A DNA stretch of 64,000 bases. Source: Leptidea sinapis (Eukaryota > Arthropoda > Insecta > Lepidoptera > Pieridae). Position numbers and translations under genes: made by a program. The stretch's first letter is position 1. Each line of letters opens with the position of its first letter. The DNA lies in NCBI RefSeq assembly GCF_905404315.1, contig NC_066273.1:5146001-5210000 (forward strand). Reading direction: 5' to 3'. The notes beneath the pieces are model-generated. The model was not told the DNA's origin, did no database searches, and saw nothing but the letters and a program-made list of their open reading frames with translations. Below, one piece after another: positions 22,501-37,500 of the stretch.

Positions 22501-25500
22501 CATAAAATTTTGCTAAGTTACAAAAGTCTTTTTTCTAACCTTTTAAGGTAAATACGGCATGCTACGAGTAAAATATGTGTGAAATAGATATATGAAATTA
22601 GTATAAACTAGCTGACCCGGCAAACGTTGTTTTGCCATATACATTGTAATGATCTTTTCCTTGCTAGTTGATAAGAGAAGGCGCTAGTTGTATTCATTAG
22701 TAACAATCACACTTCTTTTATATTTTGTATAATTCACGCTATAGTTTTATAAATTATAGCCTATTTGTTATTCTAGTGTGTAAGCTATATTATTGTAAAG
22801 TTTCATCAAAATCTATTCAGTAGATTTTGCGTTAAAGAAGTTCAAACATACATCCAGACATACAAACTTTCACATTTATAATATTAGTAGGATTATAAAA
22901 CAACCATTCTATGATCTAACGAAAAACTGAACAAAATCAAGAATACATATTAATTATTTATTTTTTATAAAAAAATTTACGATTATAAATGCTTAGACCT
23001 ATTCAGAGATTCGTTACTACCTACTTTTTATTAGAGTATGAAAAAATCTAATCGAATTTCTATACTCCGGGTCATATGAATGTCAAACCCGCAATTCATA
23101 ATATCATATCTTAGTTAACCACTATGCCTACAAATTGGATGAGGGCAGCGCAGGAAAGATCGTCGTGGAGATCTTTGGGTGAGAACCTTTGCCCAGCAGT
23201 GGACGTCTCCCGGCTGATGATGATGATGATAATGATGACGATGCCTACAAATACAAACAGAAGACACGACAAACGTTTACTGCTTCTGTAGCGGCAGCAT
23301 CTCTACTATCAATTCAAAGAAACCATGTAAGTCAAAAATGTTATCACTTTATATGAACTAGAGCCTATTTTGAAACATCTTTAAAGGTAATGAATACCTG
23401 TGCTACAAGTCGCCGGGCACTTAAAGCACATGGTTATAAAGATGGAAAGGATAGAACAAAAATAAATATATTATAATGAAACCAAATTAAATAAAGAAAA
23501 CATAAGTACTTTATTTGTATTGTTAAACAAAAAACTACCTTAATAGCATGGGATTTATTGATGAAGAATGTATTAAATTTTGGGACGCTAAAAAGCTAAT
23601 GTTTAATACGTATATTTTGGGCTTCATTTAAATGTTTCACATCAAACAGTCTATGAAATCGTAACATTAATCTCTGTATGAAGAGTTGTGTAACAATAAC
23701 TTTAAGCTACAATGGGGCGCTCATTAGCTACCTAATGACAGATGTTGAAACGGCTAGACTTGTATATTTCAGCTACTTTCATAGTGTCATGTCGTACGGA
23801 ATTATATTGTGGGGTAGGGCTGCAGATATTGACAACATATTTGTGCTGCAGAAAAGAGCAATTCGAGCAGTCTATAAAATGCGTTCAAAGGATATATTGT
23901 GAGAAAAGTTTAGTTAAATTAATATTACGACAGTACACTGCCAGTGCATATACGAGAACCTACTGTCAGTGATGTACATAATGTCAATACTGGAAACAAA
24001 CCTAAACACACGATTCCATCTACTAGGATCCATAAAATTGCTAAATACTTTAAAGTGGATAATGTTATATTTTATAATAAACTCCCAAATGATATTAAAA
24101 TATTATCAATAAAAAAATTTAAATGTATCGAAAATAAAATTAATATTTAAGGCCTATTATAATGTGAAAGGTTATTTGAATAATAAAGATAGTTGGGATT
24201 AATGTTTCTAAATTTATTGATAATGAATAATGTTATACCCATTTGAATGCTATTGTAACTTTTGTACTTCATCCTGACTTGTACTAAATAAATTATAATG
24301 GATTACAGTCAATATATTACTTGTTTGATTGATTTTATTTTTATTGAATTTGAATGTTTTTGTTCAAATGACAAAAAGAACTAAAACAATGTGAATTAGG
24401 CCTAAGGCTCTTAAGCCAACCCTTATTCATTACGAGCTTAAAACGGTCAAACCTAATTTGGTAAAAGACAGTGAACCGCATTAGATTGATTAAAGTATTA
24501 CCCAAGTCTTAAGTCAACTTACCCCAATCACAAAGTCCTGTCGGTCGCACGTATCCAGTTGTCTTCTGAATTCTAGAGTCGTGTGAGTTTCATTCTGGTA
24601 TCCCGATATCAGCTCATAGTTCTGCACTTCATCAGCCACCGCGCGATCTTCGAAGGTTAGTCCATGGCAGTCCTGAGAATGAACAAAGTTTATATGAGTA
24701 ATTTTTTTTATATATAAGAGGGGGCAAACGGGCAAGAGGCTCACGGTATGGGGAAAGGTGTGGCAACCGCCCATGGACATCTGCAATAACAGGTGTCAAG
24801 AAATGCGTTGTCGGCCTGGGAGGTGTGAGTATGCTTGTTCCTTGAAGGTCCCTAAGTTTTGATTTTGTTTTTTTATTAAAATAAGGGACGAGTCAAGCAG
24901 GAAGTTTGGCTGATGGTAATTGATACGCCCTGCCCATTACAATGCAGTGCCGCTCAGGATTCTTGAAATAACCCCAAAAATTCTGAGCGGCTCTACAACT
25001 GCGCTCGTCATCTTGATACATAAGATGTTAAGTCTCATTTGCCTAGTAATTTCACTAGCTACGGCGCCCTTCAGACAAAGGTCAAAATTGTAAGAGTGGA
25101 GGCAAAGAAGAGAATTATTTCTATTTTAACAATTGTGTTATACTAAACTATGATATCAGTCAGTTGTCCTTTACGTTGTAACCTGACCATCGAATTGTAT
25201 TTCAATATTAATTAACTCTAGGACATTTTCTAAAATAAATACTCTTCAAATGAACTTATTTGCCATTTTTTTTTTGCTTTCACACCGGTCAAATTATTTC
25301 GGAGATAAACCTCGACGATTTCGTTAGGAGTAATTTGCCTCACATTTGGTTTAAAATGTTTTGAGCACTGATTTTATTTAACAAAGTATTTGGCGAATGT
25401 AGTCTTTTACATAACATTGCAAATTTCTTTTAGTATATGTATGAACTCTGGTCATTTACACACTATTCTTATAGTGAAATAGTGTAAGAATATACAAATA

Positions 25501-28500
25501 CGTACCTATTACTGGTATTTTTTCTTTACCTACTGCTAATTTTGTGATGAGTATTATTTTCTAAATAAAATCAATAATCTAACTTGCTGGATGCAAATCT
25601 TACATTAAAGAGATACTAAATTATAAGGTATAATATTTTGACTTTTAAGTTGTAGTTTGTAGTACTTATTAGATATTTAACATATAAATGAGTATATATT
25701 ATTTAATCTAAACAAATCTTATAACTATATTTACAATACTACGACTACATAAAATTAAAACTATCATTACGTGGAAGCGTACCAAGAATACTGGCAGCAT
25801 TACCCCGTTGGATAGCAAGGCTGATCCGTTGACCGAAATAGCTGCCAGCACTTGGGTTTCCAGTAGCCTTATTGAGGCGCGAAGATAGTATTTTGAACAT
25901 TCTCCGCGCCTCTGGGCCCCACGGGCCAAGTGTCTCGACACCAAACGGCACAAAGATGTATGACTCACTGAGACCAACATATTTGCGACGCTTGCTGTCT
26001 TCGGCAGTCGAAGCAGCAGCCCCAGCACCAACTGACGTAACTTGGACATGAGAAGGAGCCAGAGTGTCGACGCAAGTAGCGTCCCACACCAGCGCCTTTC
26101 CCCGTGCCCAAGCCACCAGCGTCATTCCATCAGGACGCTTGCCATCGCGGCGGGTAATACCATTTGGCTCTAAAACAGCTGGTATATTAAGAGCGGCAAA
26201 TGCCCTGTGGATGACTTCATTAATGCTGGCGTGACGACTGATACGGCCTGCCGATTTTAGGCAGGATAACCCGTGGCGTCCAAGAGCATCTACCTGAACG
26301 CCACATCTACATAGATGTGGTTCATTCAGTTTTATACCTAGCCGGAGTGATACGCATATTGACAATGTCATATTGTCAAGCAGCGTTCCAATCGGCGCAG
26401 AAGGCAAGGCTTGTAACCAAAATCCCGACTCATTTTCTGTCACGGCCAAAAGACGAGCACGCTCTGTTATGTCAGTAGATGAAATCAAAAGATCATCAAA
26501 GGCTGACTTACAAAGAAGTGCGTCCCATGCTTTTTGACACTTTAAATCGTCTGGAAAATTTTGAATGTTTGCAATATTAAATATAAATTGTTCCAAACTT
26601 TACTATCCTTAGAAAAAAGCACAATAACATGGTTATTTAGCAAATTTTATGATTGACAGTACAATATTGTATATTTGATTAAAAAGAGCTCAAAACAAAA
26701 ATGCTGAGAGAGTTTCCGGCTCCGCTTCTTCGCTCTCAGAGCTCATTTTTTTCTGAAGCAGTAGTAGTGTCAAGTTTATTAGAAATGACATCAAAAACAA
26801 TTCTAAAGGAATCAATTTTGAGAAAACAAATGCCTTTTATTTTGTGCGTATATAGGTACACTTTTTTGTGTGTATGTACTTTCATTCGCTGCCATATTAA
26901 TAAGAAACTCCAAGTAGCCTTTTTGCAAGGTGTATAATATAACCATCCAATGCATTTATAAAAATTATACCTATTATTTTGAGACCTCAATTAATAAAAT
27001 AATTAAAAAGGCACCAAAAGGCATAGATCAATCGATCAATTACAAATTTCCTGTTCCTTACAATACGTTTAAGACTTACAAATCAATAGCATTGTCAAAA
27101 GTGTTAATCTTGCAAAGTAAGCCTTAATCCATTCTAAAATAGTTTAAATTACAAAAGTAACCTTTAAGATTTGGCTAGAGAACAGCTGATGGTATTTGGA
27201 AGTGGCAGCAGATGCGGCGCGCAATAAAGATAATAATTCTGCTTTTTTCATATGGCAGATGTCACGCACGTGCCTGCGCGAGCACCTGGCTTCGGTCGTA
27301 ATGATAGAGGGGTCTCAGTTAACAAATGTCAGTGTCCTGAGTGAAGCTATTATAATTATTGTAACAGCAAAAGCAACTGTTCGTTAAGTTGGCTTTGTTC
27401 AAACCGATTTCGCATCAGCTCTGCAGACTTGCTGAGCGACAATAGTGCGAATGTTTTATGCACGAATGGGATGAATAAATGAATGAATGAATCTTTTATA
27501 CAAATCAGACACTATGCTAAGAATACAGAAGCTACACACAAAAACATTAATGTAAGTATATGATTATTTATTAAAACAAAACAAATCTTATAACTATATT
27601 TACAATACTATGACTACATAAAATTAAAACTTTCATTACGTGGAAGCGTACCAAGAATACTGGCAGCAGGATGATCCTGTTGCCGGAGACTCGGTTTCAG
27701 ATTCTTAAAAGTTATTTTGTGTATATATATGTACGGATATATACATATTTATCTATACTAATATTATAAAGCTGCAGTGTTTGTTTGTTTGTTTGTTTGT
27801 TTGTTTGAACGCGCTAATCTCTGGTACTACTGGTCCGATTTGAATGATTCTTTCAGTGTTGGGTAGTCCATTTATCGAGGAAGGCTATGTTTTTTTTTCA
27901 AAATTAGGGATCCGTAATAAAATTGCTATTTTGTAACACAAGGTGTAAAATCGAAAACCAATTTTTGCGTGCGCTGCAAAAACTATTGACAATAGAACAA
28001 AATGATGTACAGGCTATAATATAGGCAATATTTTATTACTTATAAAACTATCGCGTGAATTATACTTTATATGGCAAAACAACGTTTGCCGGGTCAGCTA
28101 GTTTATTTATAATCGCTTATAAAATGCTCACAGAATACCTTTATTTATTTATGGTGTATGTGGATGATGCAGCTTAATAACTTTTGTATTAATTTACATT
28201 TACTTTTTTGACTTACGTACGTGTAAGACATTGACTATTTGACGTTTGAGTGTGTCTGTTGCATCATTTTACATTTTACATATTATATTGTAATTTGAAA
28301 TGATTTGTAAATCGATGTACTTAAATGTAAATCTTGATATAAAAGAGTGGCAATGAGTTTCTTACTACTTCTTCTCATTAGCTCAACCCTTTACGAAGTA
28401 GCAGCGGTAGATTCAATAAGAAAAATATTTTATTTTTTTGACATTCATAAGTGTCATTTCCGTGACCTACTTGAAACTGATTTTGATTTGATTTGCATTG

Positions 28501-31500
28501 TATATTAAATTCAAATAATAAGTGAAATTAATTGATAAGAAAATGCAATTTATGCCTTATTACCTAAATACTTGAAGATTTAAAGCACAGGTTCTTTCTA
28601 GTTTGAGCTCCTGTATTGGAACCGTAGTTTATTTTTTTTTAATATTAGAAATAATGATTGTTGTACTATTTTAATAATAACTTACTACATATTGGGAGAA
28701 ATATACGTATTTTGTGTATGTTTGTTTATTTGAACGTACTCATCCCAGGATCTACCATTCGAATTTGAATAATTATTTTTGTATATGAGCCAGATTAATG
28801 AGAAAATAGTTTAGGTTTCTAGCATTAGGCAACATGCCAAAGCTAGCTTACCTCCTCCCCGCGTCGGTTTTCTCAGTGCTGAGGGTCGTGATCATCACGA
28901 CAGAGTACTTTTTTGCGTATTATTTGCTGCCATCTGCCCCTGCCGGAAGCAGAGTAAAGCGTCGTGGACAGTGGTTCCAAGGGCAGTGCGAAACTGATCG
29001 GTCCATCGCATGGGGCTCCTTCCTCTTGGTCTTCTTCCCTCCACCTTCCCTGTTACCATAAGTCTCTCCAGGTTGTCTTCATCCCTTCTGGCGATGTGGC
29101 CGAAGTATCCTAGGACCTTACGCAAGAAGATGGTAAAGAGCCTAGTCACAATGCCCAGCCGTTTCAGGATCGACACATTAGTTCGGTGTGCTGTCCAAGG
29201 TATGCCCAACAGCCTTCTCCAGCACCACATTTCGAAGGCATCGTTTCGTTTTCGGTCGGCTTTCTTTAAAGTCCATGTTTCAGCGCCTTAGCTAACCAAA
29301 GCTAGCTTTAAATACTGGTTATTATGGGGTAAGTTAAAATGCCGGCTGAGTAGGAACCAAGGTTTCGCCATTAACTGCCCTTAAGAAGTAATATGGAAGC
29401 ATCATTGAGGGCACCGTAGCTAAATAGATTAAGACCTAAGGCGGGCAAATAAGACTTAAGGCCGTTCCCAATATTCAGTCTATCTCCTATTTAAGATAAG
29501 AATGGTAACTATCGTTGACTTTTCTGTCCCAATAAACTTATCGACGGTAACTCACCTTATCCGTACACGCTGTCTGTCAATAGGACGACGTATAGCTTAC
29601 CAGCGATATAAGTTAGTATGGAAATTACAATTCACGCGTCCCAATTTAAGGCGATAAGAATGACTTTACGGGTATATTGGGACAGTTTCAGATTATTGAC
29701 AGCTAATTACTGACAGTAGAAGGTAGTAATTTATCTCTATCTGTAGATAGTATATTGGGAACAGCCGTTAACATACTATTTCTCAAAGTGGCGAGCCACC
29801 ACTAGAGATAACAAGCCATATACAACAATATATATATATACTAGCTGACCCGACAGACGTTGTTCTGTATATAATAAAATAATGTTTTTATATGAATTTG
29901 TCAATAATATATCATAACATCAAAAACTACTTAGTAAAATATGCACCTGCTGTCGTAATGAAATTGTTTCACAACAGAACTGTCAAACCGTGCGTCAATA
30001 AATTCTCTCATAGAAATTATGTATGGACACATCAAAGGAAAAACAAATTTGTTGTTTTTATTTAATTTAGCAGCATTATTCCAATTTATTCACCTTTTAA
30101 ACCTTCTCTGGACTTCCACAAATAATTCAAGACCTAAATTTGCCAAATCGGTCCAGCCGTTCTCGAGTTTTAGCGAGACTAACGAACAGCAATTCATTTT
30201 TATATAATATATAGATATTGCCTTGATTCCGCAGTGACAGTTAACACACGACTAAGGAGAAAAGTGTTCTCTACATTGACTTTATATGTCGATATATATA
30301 AGATACTACGAGTAGCTGACCCAGCAAACGTATTGCCGATATTAAAATCGCGATACAAAAGTAACTGTTGATCGTAGATGGGTGAAAATTTTTAGTTGTA
30401 CGTATTTTTTAATGCTGGCTCATAATCAAACAAATTAAAAAAAAATGTCAAAAAAATTAAAAAAAAAAAATCGTGTAAACCCTTAACATTTAGGGGGATG
30501 AAAAATAGATGTTGTCCGATTCTCAGACCTACCCAATATGCACTCAAAATTTCATGAGAACCGGTCAAGCCGTTTCGAAGGAGTTTTACTACAAACACCG
30601 CGACACGAGAATTTTATATATTAGATGTATATAATGTCATTGGAGATACATAACAAGATATTCACTTTTATACATAAAAACAAAAAAGTCCACAACATAC
30701 TTATTACCTTTATACTGTATACAAAAGTCATTGTAAGTATTTTATGAGCATTATTAAAAATAGGGAAAGTCGCGGGGCACAGCTACTGTTTGAAATACCT
30801 ACCGCTACCATTCGAAATTTGTAATACCAGAGCTCTTAGAAATGTTACGGCTTTGGGGTCCTAAGTCCTTGAGCTAAAGGGATAAGTCGTATCGGTTCAG
30901 AAATTCTGTAGCTTTCTATTTCAGGACAAATAGATTTAAACTGCATATTTCTTCAATTCAAAAGTAAATCTATACATATAAATAAAATTGGCGTGTCTGT
31001 TTCTAATATGTGAATAACCATTGTTACAACATGTATATGAATATATATGTATACATGTATTTTTTTTTACAATTTTTGTCTGTCTGTTTGTTCCGGCTAA
31101 AATCTGAAATGGCTGGACCGATTTTGTCGGGACATTTATTGGCGGGTAGCTGATGTAATAAGGAGTAACTAAGGCTAATTTTATTTTAGAAAAAATCTTG
31201 TGTTTTTAAGAAAAAAATTAATGTCTAAAAATAATTTATATGGCAAAACAACGTTTGCCGGGTCAGCTAGTTAATAATAGTGTTACCTAATTAAAAACTT
31301 ACAAGATTTTCTTGTTAAGTAAAATACAGTATCTAAAAACTATGAAGACAGCGTTATTTAATAGTAAAACGTTAAAAAGTGTCGCGTAAAGATCTTGGTT
31401 AATAATACATGTATTCCTAAACAATTTGTTATGTTTTTAAAGTGATAACCATCACTTCTGGGATTAAATACACAAATAAAATTTGTAAACAAAATTTTAT

Positions 31501-34500
31501 ACTGGTTTCTAAATAGGTATATATATATTTAAAAACGAGATCTATCACCATATTATAATGATAAACAGTGAAAAAAGTGTTCAATATTTACCTGCATATC
31601 TATTCATAAAATTTTAATGTCTGATTTACGAACAAAGTGTACACACAAATGGCTCTGTTGTCACAGTTAGTGGGTATTTAATTGCCACGTTTATAAAATC
31701 TACGATGGGAAAGTCGCGGGCGGCGGTTAGTATAGTATAATACCAAATAATGAATGATGAAAGAATCATTGAGAGCAAAATTCAAAGAAATTAACATCTT
31801 GACTGTTGCTTCTCAATATATTCTTGATAATGTAATGTATGGTCATAGGCACATAAGTGAATTTGCTAGAAATTGTCATAACCATAATGTTAATACCAGT
31901 AACAGACCTAAACTTATAATGCCTACTACTCGACTAAGTCAAGTTAGAAGTCTTTTGTGTGGCGATGTATATGCTTTAACAACAAGATCCCAGAAAATGT
32001 TCAAAACAAAAGTATTACGTTATTTAAAAGAATTGTTACAAAACGTTTGTGTGGTGAAGGTTATTATAACATAAATGACTTTATTAATGGTGAAATGTAA
32101 TGGAATACATTTTTACAAAAAAGATTAACTTTACGATTTTACGAAAACGTAATATACTATATTGAAGACTTTCCAACTGTTGAAATGACAACATAACGAA
32201 ATAGGAATGACTTCAAACAACAAAAGCCAGTGCCTTTAATTTAGAATTAGTAGAAATAATTGCACAAAAACAGTAAATTGTTCGTCCATTTCGCTTTATT
32301 CAGAGTTCAACCAAATTCAGAAAAACCCAGTGGACTTATTTAAATAAACCAGACGGTGCAGTTGTGATTTAGTTTTGATATATTCTCTGGTGTGTTTACT
32401 TTCGAATTTGAGAGACGAATATAGAAACTACATTAAAACTTGGTAATATATTCAGCAAAATTATTTCATTCTTCTCGCGGAATAATAGTTTACAGTAGTA
32501 GAATAATTTAATTTTCAGGGTTTCGTAAACAATTCGGCGCCTATTTCTACCGTGAAGCAGGGCGCCGTAGCTAGTGAAGTTACTGGGCAAATGACACGTA
32601 ACATCTTATGTTTCAAGGTGACGAGCGCAGTTGTAGTGCCGCTCAGAAATTTTGGGTTTTTCAATAATTCTGTGCGATACTGCATTGTCCGCCGTCTCGT
32701 CCCTTATGAGAACATAAAAAAATGCAGGCCTCCCTTGATGCTTACCTGACACGGCATTAATAATTCTGAAGAGAGCGAAACTGGTGGAAACCTGAAGGTG
32801 CAAGATCAGGGCTATATGGCGTATGTGAGGAAAATCTGGCACGAGACTTTGGGCGACTCAGCATGTCCTAAGGATGCCTCGTGTAGAGGCGAAACACGTG
32901 TTTAAAGACAAATATTGGCGGAATTAATACTGAAGAAAACTCATTTGGATAATTATGGATTTCCGCAAAGTAACGCCTACTTCAATAAAATTTGCCCAGT
33001 AATTTCACTAGCTACGACGGCCTTCAGACCGAAACACAGTAATGCTTACACATTACTGTTTCACTGCAGAAATAGGCGCCGTTGTGGTACCCATAATCTA
33101 GCCGGCATCCGGTGCAAAGGACCCTCCCACTGGTAATTATCACATTTTAGCACATTTCCAGATTTCTATAAGTACTATAAGTACCTAAGTAATTTCTGGA
33201 TGTAACATTATACCTCCACAGTTCCTTAATAACCTCTTTGTATAAATTTGTTAATCGCGAGTTTCTCGTCCTTACTGCAAATAAAATAACTCTTAGGTGA
33301 TTAAAAAGAAACAAATAAACCGCTGCCAATAAAAGAAGTACATTATATTTTGTTAAAGATGAAACCCGTAAAACCTAAAAGATATTTCGAACAACCATTT
33401 TAATAGCGAAGTGAAGTGTATAAAACGTCGTATCTCGCGAGAGGATATTATTTTTCCCGAAATAAAAACATCGGGTGTCAAGTATTTTGTATACGTCGTA
33501 AGTCTTTTGTGACTTATAAAAGTGAAACGATAAAAATGTTAACTGTATTGAATGGGATAGCTATTTGGTAAAAGACGTTTTGCGGTCTGTTGTGAAAAAG
33601 AACTTCCTTCAAGTCTGTTGTAAATTATATTCGTTTAAAAATGTTTTATCGAATTGTGATCCGCGGATTCCAGTCATACAATTGTCTAAATCCAAAGTAA
33701 TAGCCGACAAGATTTAAAAAAAAACTTAAACATGCAAAAATATAAATAAACATACACGATCTTGAAACACATTAATCTTATAAATGGCTTTGAATTTTTG
33801 AAATTCCTAAATCATTAAATTCATAATTTACTTTACTACTCAAAATTGATTTCTTTATAATTCTTTTTGATGTCATTTCTAATATACTAGATTAACTACC
33901 GCTTCGGAAACAAATGGAGCTCTAAGAGAGAAGAAGCGGCGCAAGAAATACTCCCAGCATTCTATTTAATGAAATACACAATATTGTACTGTCATTGCTA
34001 TTGCTATAAAATATGTAATCATAAGCTAGTCCCAGGCTGTTCGATCACTAAGATAATCAGCTGTGAAGTAGAAGGATTTACGTTAGAGCTATTTTTTAAT
34101 AAGACATTTAAATTTATTTATTTATAATGCCTGAACAGTGACTGGTACTTTATTATGAAAGTGTATACATTTACCCTTAAAGCTATTATGTATCTTATGA
34201 AGCCCACTAGAATTAGTTACTGCCGAATTGCACAATACGCCATAAATGATAAAGTAGATATGTACCTATTCGAAAAGTAAATAATAGTTATGAATTATCT
34301 TAAGTGGTGATTCCACTAAGATCTGGTAGTCTACGTGCAGAATGCCCATCCTCGGAACCAACCGCTCAGCTAGTAGGTTCAGTGGGGGCCGATTCTTTGG
34401 TGGAGGAAGCGCACCAACCCCATCTCTAGGCTATGCGGTCGGGCGTTCTTCTAAAATTTATTTAACTCCCCGCAATATAACGATTAATTCAATAAATTTT

Positions 34501-37500
34501 TCATTCGGAAAGACATTAGAAGAACGGGCGCAAGAAACTCAGTGGGAATCAAACAAAAATCAAAAGTATATTATCATCACTAACTGTATGTAGATCTAAG
34601 TTTTCAAAGAACTTTCTTGCAAGTAGTACTTTAATGTAGAATGAATTTACTCTGTCTCCGGGTCGACCGGGGTTCTTTCAATGTGTATGAAAAACCATGT
34701 AATAGGCTCACAGCACTCCTGTGATTCCTCTGTATTCGTTAATTACGACCGTTTGTCCACTATCCAAAAGAAAAACTCCGGTAGTTCTGGTGTTGTAATA
34801 GAGCATAGCCCCGAGTGACCACCTACCGTCACGTAAAATTTAATTAAACGCATTTTTAATACATACATTGTATAAATGAAAGCACATTATAAAAACTATG
34901 ACAAATGTTAAACTCCTCGCGATACGCACAATATGCATAAGAATTTAAAATTAATTTTATCAATCTCAATCTATACATCTTCTTAGTACATCATCTCGTA
35001 AGTCTGTCGTTCCTGTACTTTTCATAATCTCACGGTAAAGCCGACGGCGCCAACTCCCGTTTATAGATACAAATGTTCAAGGTTAAGGCTGACCGACTAC
35101 AAACACATAACGTATCATAAAGAAAGTCAGAAACTGTATAAGCCCCAATTTGTAGAAGACATGACAAGAATCTATGTATCGCAAAACGTGCTTCGAATAT
35201 CAATACCAACAAAAACGAGAGATATTGTAAAATCGTGGAGCATAAAATAACAACCTTAATCACCGAAGCGGCAATAGTTCTGCCATTAGATTCATTCTAA
35301 CTCAATAAAGATGAGACAGGCTAAGCCCGCTCGAAAACAGGTTGGTTAAAATCACAATTAAACGCAGGATGTTAATATAAAGACGTACGCTCCGTGGGAA
35401 CAGCGCCAAACTCTCAATCGCAAAAGCTCTGTTTTTTGTGAATTTCGTATTTATAGGGTACACTCTATGCGAATATTAAATAAGGAAGCGTTAAATGTTT
35501 TATAGATGATAAAATAGTCGGAACGATGCTTCATAGAGGGTTTTTATGGGAACGAAATAGGGATGTCAACGAAATATTTTTCTCAAGTAAAATATTCTGA
35601 GCAGAAGATGACCCTCCATTCATAGGGTTTTTTTTGCTAAATAAATGACGTAAGTGATTTAGAAGACCAGGGCTATTGTATGACCCTTTCAATAGTCACT
35701 CTGGCGTGTTTTCTATCGGATGATTTTGAGACCTGAATTAAAAGTGATGACTCCAAGAGAACTGATGATTCATAATTGCTGCTTGACTACACGAAAGGCA
35801 GCGGGTCATGCAATGGATAAACTAGTTAAGCTTTTTAGAAAATATTTGACCTACAGTACAGCAAATAGGCGTGGTCGTTGCGACAAGTTGAGAAAAAGAA
35901 AATTGATGCTATGGAGATGTGGTGCTGGAGGAGAATGCTGGGAGTTTCATGGACCGAGTTTCGCACAAACGTCTCCATTTTCCAAGAATTTGGCATAAAA
36001 CAACGCATTTCGGTGTTAGTACAGAGTCGCATTCTTAAGTTCTGCGGACACGTCTCCCGGCGCGAGAGTAAGTCCATTCAGCGCCTCGTTGTTCAGGGCA
36101 AAGTGGAGAGCACTAAAGGGCGAGGAAGGTTGCCCATGCGATGGATCTACCAAGTCTGCTGTGAGCGGTCCATTGAACGAGTGTACCAGACTCTCGGCCA
36201 GTAGGGAAAAGTGTCGAATGCTCGTGGGGCGAATCACATCTGCCCCAAAAGATGTCACTTCGTGATGACCACGACCACTTTGCCAAGAGTGTCACTAATA
36301 TATTCTATTGAAAAAATAAGATTCTTATTATCTAAAACTGCCACAATGTAAGTAATTTGACTAGCCGAATGAAGTAAGGGCATCATTAAAGTCTGCGAAA
36401 TAAAGGCTAAACGTTCCAATCTCAGTTTGGAAATGTCTACAGTGCCTGTTCGTAGAGGGTTGATATGAAAAACGTTTAGTGTTAATATTTGGATCGATAC
36501 GGTCTAGACTAGAGGACGTTAACTAACACATAATTCGGCCAATACCAGTGCAGCTGTTCATCTTGCAAAATTTTGCCAGAGTTCACACCCAAATAGTTGT
36601 TGTTAAGTTTGGTAATATTAGGACGGAGAATAGATTGACAGCAGAAAATGTCATGGCCAAAAGGGTACATTGCATGTACACAATGCGTAGTAAATGCATT
36701 GTATAATAAGAAACAGAAAGATTTAATAATTCGTAATTTTTAACCACTCCGAAATTGTCAGTTTTGATTGCAAAATATTTAATAAATACAATATATTAGT
36801 GAACTTCCGCATGAAAGAAAATTTTTAGGTCAATATTGGATGTCATCACTAATCAGTAATAATACATATGATTATAGGTACAGTAGAAATGTCACTCAAA
36901 TGACAAATGCTTCTTTAAAGAACATAATAATAACAAAATAGTCTTTATTGATATTTTTGCATTCATTTTAATTATCTTTTCAGATCTTGATATGTAGGTT
37001 TTTCACTCCGGAAGTAATAAACGCGTTTGCGTTTACGTGTTTGACATTTTGTCAAAATTCAATGTTAAGACTGTTCCCTGTTTTAAAGCGCCTGTCGTAT
37101 TTTATGCGCAATTATACTCGAAAGCGTAACTATCTTGGGAAAACAAAGTTATCAAATGGCGACCACGTACCGGTAGATGCAGTATTTTTAGGCCCACAAG
37201 ACGGACCGATGATCTGGTCAATATCGCCGGAATAAATTGCATGAGGCCAGCGCAGGACCGATCGTCGTGGAGGCCTTTGCCCAGCTGTGGACGTTTTTCC
37301 ATTGAAATGATAATGAAAGACAGTTATATTAAGCCGATTGTCTTTAAATATTTACATGTATTTCCGACTTCTGTGTCGTGCGGGTAGATTTAAAACCATT
37401 AAAGTTATAATAAATCTAGATGAATTTTCAACATAAAAAGCTCTTACTTTGTGTTGAAAGCCGGCCCTATCTGCAATCGCGCGGCGTTTCGGTACTCACT

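Noticed and set aside
25708..26049. 113-codon minus-strand frame overlapping the endonuclease frame
   Set aside because: Shadow frame without recognisable motifs.
28895..29230. Host gene for the MWCWRR protein
   Set aside because: The same protein tail occurs at 35870 and is a known LINE C terminus; truncated and intronic.
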